64,000 nucleotides of DNA from Castor canadensis (lineage: Eukaryota; Chordata; Mammalia; Rodentia; Castoridae), in the NCBI RefSeq assembly GCF_047511655.1, contig NC_133390.1:89039583-89103582 (forward strand). The letters are read 5' to 3'. Both the position numbers and the translations under genes were made by a program. How positions within the stretch are numbered: position 1 is the stretch's first letter; every line of letters starts with the position of its first letter. The notes under the pieces were generated by a model that saw nothing but the letters and a program-made list of their open reading frames with translations, did no database searches and was not told the origin of the DNA. Shown piece after piece: positions 45,145-54,567 of this stretch.

Positions 45145-45914
45145 ATAATAATTTTTTAATTGACACATAGCAATTGTATAAATTTATGGATTACAGTGTG
45201 ATAAAAATTTGATGTATACAATGTATAATGATCACATCAGGTAATTAACATTTCCCTCTCCTTAAACATTTATCATTTCTTTATGTCAAGAAACTTTGAG
45301 ATCTTTTTTCAGTGTGATGATTGGATGTTCATGCCATTGTGTGACATGTGCCTCTCTCAAAACTTGTTAGGATGTTGGCACATTAACCATGTGACATGAA
45401 CTTAACAGGTCCTGTAGCTTTAGAATAAAGAGAAACTTGGAAAACCTCTGTTCTTATTTTTTATAAAATATAATAAATTGATGTGAACTATAGTCATATT
45501 ATTGTACTATAGAATAGGAGAAATTATTCCTCATCTTAACTGTGTTTGGTACCCATTATCCAGCCTCCTTATAAACCTCCCTCCATTCCTAACCTCTAAT
45601 TACCCCTACTCTACTCTGTACTTCTATGAAATCAGCTTTTTAAGTTTCTATGTTTGAGAGAGAATATGTATTTGTCTTTCTGTGCCTGGCTTATTTCATG
45701 TACTATAACATCTTCTAGTTTTATCCATTTTGCCACAAATGACAGCATTTCATTCTCATTCATGGCTGAGTAATTGTGTATATACCACATTTTCCTTACC
45801 CATCTATCTTCTAATGGACACCTTGGCTGATTTCATAACTTGGCTGTTGTAAATTGTGCTGGGAAACATGGGAGTGCAAGTATCTTAATGTGTGGATCTC
45901 TGATCACTCCATAT
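45145..45914 (-). mobile_element. L1M 3' end and ORF2 C-terminus, minus strand
   Basis: 'ttaattgacacatagcaatt' (3' end), 'ctactctactctgtacttct', 'ctttctgtgcctggcttatt', 'caaatgacagcatttcattc' and 'gggaaacatgggagtgcaag' occur in antisense order. A non-L1 segment of about 150 bases near 45300-45450 interrupts it. Confidence 0.85.
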
Positions 45915-46195
45915 GACCCTCACTTTCAGGTAATAAATCTTGGCCACTCTATCAGAGGAGTAACCAGGAGTGGGGGATGTCACAATCCATGAGATCCTCT
46001 GCTTCCACTGAGGGAGGAGTTGTAGGTATGACCTGCATGATCTTATCTTCTTCTGTCTTGGCAAGCTGCTGTTCTGAATTCAGAGCCTTCCATAAACTTA
46101 CTAGGATGGCATTGGGTTTCCCATTAGCCGTGTCTCCTGAAATGCCAGCATGACACAAATCCTGCCACAGTCCCTCTGCAACATATATTTAACCT
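45915..46195 (-). other. Minus-strand open frame in non-L1 sequence; possible ERV internal piece
   Basis: A 68-codon open frame (45952-46158) sits in a GC-richer patch whose composition differs from the L1M on one side and the AT-rich DNA on the other. Upstream on the same strand, a possible primer-binding site and LTR-like segment lie at 47321-47590. It could therefore be internal sequence of a decayed endogenous retrovirus. I recognise no conserved motif, so the identity is open. Confidence 0.3.
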
Positions 46196-47320
46196 TTTGT
46201 TTTTGCTCTTATCCATCTGTTTTCATTTTGGAACAATGCTTTACTTTAGAATAAAACCTTATTTTAATGTATAAAGTTGTTTTTTAATCAAGAAAATGTT
46301 CTTTTACTTACAACTTTAAAAAATATTTTTCTATGTCCTATTTACTAGTTTCTTTTGCTTTGGTTCCTTTTTTAATACAATAAATTACTCTATACTAAAG
46401 TCTCATCATGAGACAGAACAATATAAAAAATAAATTTACCAACTTATTAAAAGAGAGTGAGCCCAAAATACTTTTATGACAGAATGAAACAAACTAAATT
46501 AGTCATTTGTCCACACACAGATAAACTACAATGTTCTTATTTTTCTGCAAGTCTTAACTTTTTCTGCAAGTCAACTTAACTGCCATTTGGATTTCAGAAA
46601 AGGTTCTTTTACACATTTTTCCCTTGGTCTCACATGGGTCTAAGAGTTACATAAGGTTACATTCCACCTTGAGTTGGCTAAGATGATAAAACTTCCAAAT
46701 GACCTTAAATAGTAAAACTATCTCAGCAAAAAGGTAGGAAGGAGAGAAAATACACAAAGCCAAAAATCTTTATATATTAACTCTGTAATTGCAGTTTATA
46801 ATGCAAAAAGAATCTGTTCCCCTGAAGCATGAGGGGAGATAGCAAATGGCTACTTTTCCCTGTAGGCTCAGGGAAGGTAAAGAATCCAGTGACATGCACT
46901 AGACAAGAAACTCACCATTGCATCCAGAGGCAGTCAGCTTGACCCAGAGCACTCATCTCCTGTACAGTGTTCCTTTTTTTCTTTTTTACCACCCTCTGAG
47001 TCTCACATGGAGGACACTGCTTGCATATCATTTTCTAACTTGTGTTCCTCTTTCAAGCAAATTTTTGTCTAGGAGGATAGCTCAGCATTGGCATCATCTT
47101 TTGTCACCCAGTGCAGACAAACACAGAAGAGTAGTTCTGCAATATCATCCCATAAGAACTACTTTCAGGGATGTCCATTAGACATTTTCAGGGCATCCCC
47201 ATACTCAGTGGATTACACATATCTAGGACATACACCACTCTAAATCACATGGAGGAACATGATTACCTTGGGATTTCCCCTGAGTATGCTCCATCCTGAC
47301 TCATCTTTGCAACTGTCAGG
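46196..47320 (-). other. Unassigned; interior of a possible ERV
   Basis: No recognised repeat. Lies between the open-frame patch and the candidate primer-binding site. Contains a 17-base direct duplication of 'tttctgcaagtc' text at about 46542-46573. Confidence 0.3.
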
Positions 47321-47339
47321 GTCTCTGTTGGGTGCTACA
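47321..47339 (-). promoter_or_regulatory. Candidate decayed lysine-tRNA primer-binding site
   Basis: The minus strand reads 'tgtagcacccaacagagac', resembling the lysine-tRNA type of retroviral primer-binding site with losses at its CpG positions. It lies directly after a CA dinucleotide that could end an LTR. Confidence 0.35.
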
Positions 47340-47590
47340 TGTTGCATCAATTTCCTACGAAACATAAAATGAAATCTATCTCCATTGAAATAGTACTGAC
47401 AGCCCAAAGAATAACTCACAAACATGCAGCTTGATGTGTTTATTACGGTTACATATGGAGTGGGGACAGCTTTGGTGACTTTAGGTGAATATAGCCATCC
47501 ATAATTGTTCACTGCTCCATAAGTAACCCTTAATAAAATCATTTACTCATCAAGCATAACTTATATGAGTCATTCTTTAGGCTCTTTGTA
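47340..47590 (-). mobile_element. Candidate LTR, minus strand
   Basis: On the minus strand there is an AATAAA in 'ccgtaataaacacatcaa' (about 47431-47448), followed by about 95 bases ending in CA just before the primer-binding-site candidate. The start is not defined. No second LTR was found. Confidence 0.35.
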
Positions 47591-47659
47591 CCATGCCCAT
47601 TTAAATGTACATCATCCTGGAAAACTCATGCAATAGAATTGTATATCTACAGCTTGTGT

Positions 47660-48000
47660 TTTTACAGAATGAACAGACTTATGTAACCAGTCTGCTGATC
47701 AAGAAACAAAACAGTATCAGTACTTCTGGAGGTCTTCTTATGAACCACTTACTCCAAATAATCACTTCATACTGCAAAGTAATAACTGTTCTAATACTAT
47801 AGATTAGTTTTGCCTGACTTAGAACTTCACATAAATGTAATCATACTATTTTGTACTTTTTTGCATCTGGCTTCTTTCTCTTAACATATGTTTGTTATTC
47901 CTTTTGTTGCATGTAGTTCTAATCCATTCATTCTCAAACTACTTGAATTTTAGGATCATCATAAGTATGCATTTTGCTGTTTTCCAAAGTGACCATGTCA
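47660..48000 (-). mobile_element. L1ME-like 3' end, minus strand
   Basis: 'atagattagttttgcctgac', 'cttcacataaatgtaatcat', 'catctggcttctttctctta' and 'gttgcatgtagttctaatcc' are the antisense 3' part of old L1M elements. Confidence 0.75.
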
Positions 48001-48039
48001 TCATTTATTCCTATATACAGTGTATGAGTTCCTTTTGTA

Positions 48040-48480
48040 TTGTTTTCTTCTTTATATTGTCATTTTATTCTTTTATTGCTGTGTATTTAGTTGTACATAG
48101 TAGAGTGTTGCGTTATGACATCTACACAAATGCATACAATGTTCTTTGATTGTATTTGCCCTCTCTATTACTTCTTATCCCCTGTTCCTTCCCCCTTTCC
48201 ACTCTTTATTAGTCCCTCTTTGAATTTCATGACTTTGGTTTTCTTGGTTTTTTTTTTCCCATAGGTTCCACAAATGAGATAAATTTTATTCTTATATCCA
48301 TTCTAATTGATATGCTCTGATATCTCATTGTAATTTTAATTTGCAGTTCCCTAGCTACTAATGATATTGAACATCTTTTAATATGTTCATTTATAATCCA
48401 TAACTTCATTTTTATTATGAAATTACTATTTACCTCTTTTGCCTTTTATTTTTTCTTATTGTCAGTTAAGAGTTCTTTAT
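48040..48480 (-). mobile_element. L1 3' part, minus strand (left half of a split copy)
   Basis: 3' UTR-like text to about 48235, then 'gatatctcattgtaatttta' and 'atttgcagttccctagctac', reversed ORF2. It stops at 'gttaagagttctttat' where a plus-strand L1 begins, and appears to resume at about 50190. Confidence 0.75.
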
Positions 48481-49083
48481 AAAACTGTATATCCACATGC
48501 AGCAGTTTGAAACTTGACTCCCGTCTCTCACCTTGTACAGAAACGAACTCAAAATGAATCTAAATGCAAGACCTGAAATTCTGAAACTACTAGAAGAAAA
48601 CACAGGGGAAATGCTTGAATATATTAGTACTGTCAATGAGTTTCTGGGTAGGAATTGAAAAGCACAGAACAAGGCAAAAATTGACACATGGGATTGTAGC
48701 AAAGTAAAAAACTTCTGCATGGCAGTGGAAACAATCAAGAGTGAAGAGACAACCTGGAGAATGGGAAAAAATATTTCCCACCTTTTTATCTGATGAACGA
48801 TTAATGTTCAGACCATATAAGGAACTCAAAAAACTTAACAGAAGAACAAGTAATTCAGTTTTTAAAATGGGCAAATGCTCTGAATAGACACTTCTCAAAA
48901 CAAGAAATACAAATGGAACACCACTGCATGAAAAAATTCATAGTATCATTATCCATCAGGGAAATGCAAAACCAAAATGACATTGAGGTAACACCTTACC
49001 TTAGTTAGAATAGACAAACAGTTAGACAAAAACAGTCCCCTCAGAAAATAACAAATATTGGCCAGGAAATGGGAAGAAAGGAG

Positions 49084-49168
49084 TTTTCTTTTACAGTCTT
49101 GTGTATTGAACCCAGGGCCTTATGCATGCAAGACAAGTGCTTAACCACTGAGCTACATCCCGAACACT
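49084..49168 (-). mobile_element. ID-like SINE inside L1, minus strand
   Basis: 'gtattgaacccagggcctta' and 'caagtgcttaaccactgagc' form a reversed ID-like unit. Flanks share 'aaagga', consistent with a short target-site duplication. Confidence 0.88.
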
Positions 49169-49604
49169 AAAGGAACTCTTATACACTGCTGTACTATAAA
49201 TTAGTACAGCCGTTATAGAGAAGACTATGGAGGCTTCTCAAAGAAATTGAAACTAGATCTACCATGTGATCCAGATATCCTATTTCTGGGTATATATATC
49301 AAAGTGAAATCAGCATACCAAAAAGATATCTGCACTCTCATTTTATTATGGCTCTATTCACAATAGCTAATGCATGGAATCAGCCTAGGTAATGCATGGA
49401 ATCATCCATTCAATGGATGAATGGATAAATGAAATATGGTATAGTTACACAGAGAATATTATTCAGCTGTAAAAATGAATGAAATCCTGTCATTTGCAGC
49501 AAAACATATGGAAATAGAGGATGCTATGGTAAATAAAACAATCCAGACAAAAAATACAAGTACAGCATGTTCTTTCTCATATGTGGAAGTTTAAAAAAAG
49601 TCAA

Positions 49605-49937
49605 CCCCAGCTACATGCAGTAGATTATGCTTGTAATCTTAGCTACTCAGTAAATAGAGATCAGGAGGATTAGAGTTCAAGACCAGTCTGGGCAAAATGT
49701 TTGTGAGATCCCCATCTCAATCAATGAAACAAAGCTGGGTATGGCAACATGTGCCTGTCATCTCAGTAGTGCTAGAACTATAAACAGGAGGATAGTGGTC
49801 CAGGCCTGTCTGGACATAAAAGTGAGAACCTATTCCAAAGATAACCAAAGCAAAAAAGGGCTGGAGGTGTGACTCAAGAGGTAGAGTGCTTGCCTAGCCA
49901 GTATAAGGCCCTGAATTAAGACCTGAATACCAACACC
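49605..49937 (+). mobile_element. Trimeric SINE: two B1-like units and an ID-like tail
   Basis: First B1-like unit 'ttgtaatcttagctactcag' to 'gagatccccatctca'. Second unit from 'agctgggtatggcaacatgt' to 'gagaacctattccaaag'. ID-like tail 'gactcaagaggtagagtgct', 'tgcctagccagtataaggcc'. Uninterrupted by long A-runs, so it looks like one transposed unit. Confidence 0.85.
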
Positions 49938-50099
49938 AACCTAAATGTAGAATAGTGATTACTAGACATTGGGAAGGGTATTGGGGGAGGGTGAATAAAG
50001 TGAGGTTGGATTTTAGCAATGCATGCTATATGCATTCATGGAAATATCACACTGAATCCTATTAATATACACAATTCATGTTAATAAAATTTTAAATAT

Positions 50100-50182
50100 A
50101 AGCTGGGCATGTAGCTTAGTGGTAGAGTATTCACCTAACATGTATGAGGCCCTGGGTTTGATCTCCAGCATTGCAAAAAAAA
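50100..50182 (+). mobile_element. ID-like SINE
   Basis: 'gcttagtggtagagtattca', 'gaggccctgggtttgatctc' and a short A-tail. It sits immediately after the L1 3' end, in its A-rich tail. Confidence 0.88.
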
Positions 50183-50189
50183 TTAAAAT

Positions 50190-50600
50190 TTTTTTATATG
50201 CTCTGAATACATCTTTATCAGATATTTATAGTATAAATATTGTATTTAGGTCTGTGGCTTGACTTTTCATTCTCTTAACAGTGTCTTTCATAGAACAAGA
50301 GTTTTTAATTTGGATAAGGTACATGTTATTGATTTTTTTTCTTTGTATGGTATGCTTTTTGTGTTGTATATAATAATTCATCATCTAAACCAAGGGCACA
50401 TGGATTTTCTGTGATGTTTTCTTGTAAAAGTTTTTTTTTATTGTTGCTTGTTTTATATTTTACATTTAGATCTATGAGCCAAAGAATTTGCATATTCAAA
50501 GTCTAATGAGCCATACTGAAGAAAAATACCTTATGAAAGGTTTTGCTAATTTATACTCCTACCAGCAGTGTATGACATAGTTTCTACAACTACTGCCATC
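50190..50600 (-). mobile_element. Right half of the split minus-strand L1
   Basis: 'atctttatcagatatttata', 'gacttttcattctcttaaca', 'agagtttttaatttggataa' and 'gttttcttgtaaaagttttt' continue the antisense ORF2 order broken at 48480. A further piece with 'actcctaccagcagtgtatg' (50540-50600) is out of order and probably another fragment. Confidence 0.75.
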
Positions 50601-51240
50601 ATCTTTTTTTTTAAAAAAAATATTTTTAGTAGGAAACCTACTTAAATTTTTTTGTTGTTAGTGATTTTCATTACATTTTCAGGTTTGACTTTTACAGTTT
50701 TAAAATTGTATTTTGTGTTTAGTTCAGTTTTCCCTACTAAGGTATTCATCTTTTTTAAAAAATACAAATTATGGTTTTTAAAATATTAAACTTTTTTTTA
50801 ACTCAAGTGCACATAAAAAATTGACTTACTCAAAGTTTTGCTTATATTTCATTGGCAAAGCTTTGTTACATGGAATCTCTAACTATAAGGGTAAAGAAAA
50901 TAATTGGCACATTGCTGTCCTAACCACAATATGGGTTCTTTTTTTCTCATCTTTTCTTTTTTTTCTCTTTATTCAACAATAAGGGTTCTTAAAGCAAAGT
51001 ATAGCTAGAATTGGCATCATAACATCTTCCATAAGAATATATTACTCTTCACCAGTCACATGTGTTGAAGATTTTTTCCAATTTATATTTTGCCATTTAC
51101 TTTTGATATGAAAATTTTATATTTTATCTTTTCTGTTACAGTTTCTGGTTTGGAGAATTATGCTCAATATTTGCCTAATTTTTATTTTGCATTTTTATTG
51201 ACTAGAGTTTTTATTGATTAAGTTATTTTGAGAGTTTTAC
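50601..51240 (-). other. Mostly unassigned; weak L1M match at 51060-51240
   Basis: 50601-51059 shows nothing recognisable. From about 51060, 'gaagattttttccaatttat' and 'gatatgaaaattttatattt' vaguely resemble antisense L1M ORF2. Confidence 0.35.
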
Positions 51241-51757
51241 TAGAATTGTTTTAAACCACATTGTATTAAATTACACTAAACCAACTAATTAGTTAAGAAT
51301 TGGTGTCTCCCAAACAAATTTGATGAAAATAGAACTTCCCCATGACATATTATCATTAAAACAAAAAGCACAGAGAATAGAGAAAGAATATTGAAGACTG
51401 TAAGAGACAAAAAACAAATAACATGTAAAGGTAAACCCATCAAAATCACAACAGATTTCTCAATGGAAACCTTAAAATCAAGAAGAGCATGGAGTAAGGT
51501 ATTCTGGGCACTGAATGAAAATAACTTCAAACCTAGGATCTACCCATCAAAACTATCATTAGAGCAATAAATATCTTCCATGATAAGCAGAAACTAAAAC
51601 AATATATGACCAGCAAGCCACCACTACAAAAGATTCTCCAAGGAATTCTGCACATAGGAAATGAAAGCAAACAAAGCCATGAGAGGACAGGCAGAAGAAA
51701 AGACAAGGAATTGGAGAGTAACATACAATCAAACTCTTAAACAACAAAAACAACTAA

Positions 51758-52833
51758 GTGGCAGGAATCACCACGTACCTATCAATATTAATACTGAGTA
51801 TCAACAGACTTAACTTCCCCATCAAAAGACACTGTTTGGCAAACTGGATTAAAAAGGAAGATCCAACAAGCTGTTGTTTACAGGAGACCCATCTCATTGA
51901 CAGAAACAAACAGTGGCTTAGGGTGAAAGGCTGGAAGAAGATTTACCAAGCCAATGGACCCTGATAAAAGGCAGGAGTAGCAATACTTACAAAGTAGACT
52001 TCAAACTTACATTGATCAAATTAGATAAAGAAGGACACTTCATACTAATAAAAGAGGAAATACACCAAAAGGAAATAACAGTTATCAACCTATATGCATC
52101 CAATCTCAGTGCATCCAATTTAATCAAACATACTCTGAAGGACCTAAAAACATATATAGACTCCAACACAGTGGTAGTGGGAGACTTTAATACCCCCCTA
52201 TCACCAATAGATAGGTCATCCAAACAAAAAATCAATAAAGAAATCCTAGAACTAAATCACACTATAAATCAAATGGATCTAGCTGATGTCTACAGAATAT
52301 TTCATCCAACTTCTGCACAATATACATTCTTCTCAGCAGCCCATGGAACCTCCTCCAAAACTGATGATATCTTAGAGTACAAAGCAAACCTCAGCAAATA
52401 TAAGAAAATAGAAATAAGTCCATGCATTCTGTCTGACCACAATACATTAAAACTAGAAATCAACAAGAAAAACATCAGTAAAAAACATGTAAACAATTGG
52501 AAGCTGAACAACACATTGCTCAATGACGAATGGGTCATCAATGAAATAAAAGAGGAAGTTAAAAGATTCCTGGAAGTTAATGAAAATGAAAACATGACCT
52601 ACCAGAACCTATGGGACACAGAAAAGGCAGTCCTAAGAAGAAAGTTCATAGCCATGAGTGTATATATTAAAAGGACAGAAAGATCTCAAATCAATGACAT
52701 AACACTAGAGCTCAAACTCCTAGAAAAACAAGAACAAGCAAATCCCAAAACAAGCAGAAGGAAAGAAATAATTAAAATAAGGGCTGAAATCAATGAAATA
52801 GAAACAAAAAAAAATCATATAAAGAATCAATGA
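51758..52833 (+). pseudogene. L1 ORF2 endonuclease and linker, broken
   Basis: Apurinic-type endonuclease domain of L1 ORF2p, which nicks target DNA at T/A-rich sites. Visible motifs are Q-E-T-H-L (first catalytic Glu), I-N-L-Y-A, G-D-F-N-T-P-L-S (catalytic Asp) and S-D-H near the domain end. It is disabled by a stop at 51962-51964 and a frame change before 52012. The residue block S-K-T-D-D-I-L replaces the family's usual I-D-H-I context. Downstream the frame stays open for 273 codons into the linker before RT, with Y-Q-N-L-W-D-T and coiled, Lys/Glu-rich sequence. Not functional. Confidence 0.9.
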
Positions 52834-53430
52834 AACAAAAATATGGTTCTTTGAATAAATAAATAAGATTGACAGACCCCTGGCAAACCTGACTAAAATG
52901 AGGAGAGAAAAAACCCAAATCAGTAAAACCAGAAATGCAAAAGGAGAGATAACAACAAACACCATGGAAATCCAGAAAATCATCAGAGACTACTTTGAGA
53001 GCCTATACTCTAATAAATTTGAAAATCTTGATGAAATGTACAGATTTCTAGAAACTTATAACCACCCAAAACTGAACCAAGAGGATATTAATCACCTGAA
53101 TAGATCTATAACACAAAAAGAAATTGAAGCTGCCATCAAGAGCCTCCCAAAAAAGAAAAGTTCAGGACCTAATGGAGTCACTGGTGAATTTTATCAGATG
53201 TTTAAAGAAGAACAAATACCAACTCTCCTTAAACTGTTCCATTAAATAGAAAGGGAACGAACACTGCCTAACTCGTTTTGTGAAGCCAATATTATTCTCA
53301 TCCCAAACCCAGACAAATACACCTCCAAAAGGAGAACTACAAGCCAATTACTTTAATGAATATCGACGCAAAAATCCTCAATAAAATAATGGCAAACCAA
53401 ATCCAACAACACATCAGAAAGATCATTCAC
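52834..53430 (+). pseudogene. L1 ORF2 RT N-terminal part, broken
   Basis: A 115-codon frame from 52898 carries the block Y-F-E-S-L-Y-S, then L-N-R-S-I-T and a degenerate S-S-G-P-N-G (S-P-G-P-D-G in intact L1). It ends in a stop (53243-53245) soon after L-L-K-L-F. The next segment encodes N-P-D-K and [13 protein letters not shown] residues until the deletion junction at about 53431. The catalytic F-A-D-D region is absent from copy A. Confidence 0.88.
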
Positions 53431-54567
53431 CAGAATATACAAGGAACTTAAGAAACTAAACTCTGCTAAAATCAGTGAACCAATTAAGAAATAGGCAACT
53501 GAACTAAATAGAACTTTTTCAAAAGAAGAAATTCAATTGGCCAGAAAACACATGGAAAAATGTTTACCCTTTCTGGCCATAAAGGAAATGCAGATCAAAA
53601 CCACACTAAGATTCCACCTCACCTCTGTTAGAATAGCCATCATCAAAAACATCACCAACGACATGTGCTGACAAGGATGTGGGGGAAAAGGAACCCTAAT
53701 CCACTGCTGGTGGGAATGCAAGCTGGTGCAACCACTCTGGAAAAAATATGGTGACTTCTTAAAAATCTAAACATAGAATTGCCATATGATCCAGCAATCC
53801 CACTTCTGGGGATATACCCAAAGGAATGTGACACAGGTTACTCCAGAGGCACCTGCACACCCATGTTTATTGCAGCACTATTCATAATAGCCAAGTTATG
53901 GAAACAACCAAGATGCCCCAGTATTGATGAATGGATCAAGAAAATGTGGTACTTGTACACAATGGAATTTTACTCAGCCATGAAGAAGAATGAAATCTTA
54001 TCATTTGCAGGTAAATGGATGGAACAGGAGAACATCATTTTGAGCGAGGTCAGCCAGGCTCAGAAGACCAAAAATTGTATATTCTCCCTCATATTTGGAC
54101 ATTAGATCTAGGGTAAATGCAGCAATGTGGTTGGAATTGGATGACATGACAAGGGGAGAGCACACACGGGAGATATTGGAATAGGTAGAAAACCCAAAAC
54201 ATGAAAGCATTTGATGTTCACTCCAGAGGAACTAGTACAGAAACCTTGAAATGACAGAGGTTATGAGAAGGGGATCAGGAACCAATGTAAAGGTCATTGA
54301 GTTAGAGTTGAATCAACATGGGTCATAACACATGGGTACATGAAAGCAATACTGGGAATCTCTCTGTATAGCTATCCTTAACTGAACTAGCAAAAACACT
54401 TTGTCTTCCTTATTATGCTTATGTCATTTCTTCAACAAAATTAGTGATATGGGCAGAACAGGACCTGCCTGGAACTGAGGGGGGCAGTGGGGGAAGGGTG
54501 AGGGAGGGGGACAAGGTGGAAAAATGACCCAAAAATGTATGCACATGTGAATAAATGAAAAAAAAAA

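Larger units (their letters stand above)
48481..50098 (+). mobile_element. 5'-truncated L1 inserted into a minus-strand L1
   Basis: ORF2 C-terminal third: 'gacctgaaattctgaaacta', 'aaacttctgcatggcagtgg', 'gggaaatgcaaaaccaaaat', 'attcacaatagctaatgcat'. A 3' UTR follows, ending 'taataaaattttaaata'. Two SINE insertions (49084-49168 and 49605-49937) split it. A short direct duplication 'aatgcatggaatca' occurs at about 49371-49405. Confidence 0.85.
51307..54567 (+). mobile_element. L1 copy A: 5'-truncated and internally deleted
   Basis: Begins in the C-terminal part of ORF1 (about 51310-51740), then enters ORF2 endonuclease (51758-52500), linker and the start of the reverse transcriptase. At about 53431 the sequence jumps from the RT segment 'gatcattcacc' directly to C-terminal 'agaatatacaaggaactta', omitting most of RT. 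A 3' UTR, a G-rich segment near 54478-54520, 'tatgcacatgtgaataaatg' and poly(A) end it at about 54567. Upstream flank 'aagaattggtgt' (51295-51306) recurs only after copy B. Confidence 0.88.

Noticed and set aside
47240..47542. 100-codon minus-strand open frame
   Set aside because: It spans the candidate LTR and primer-binding site and shows no recognisable domain. Non-coding LTR sequence is the simpler reading.
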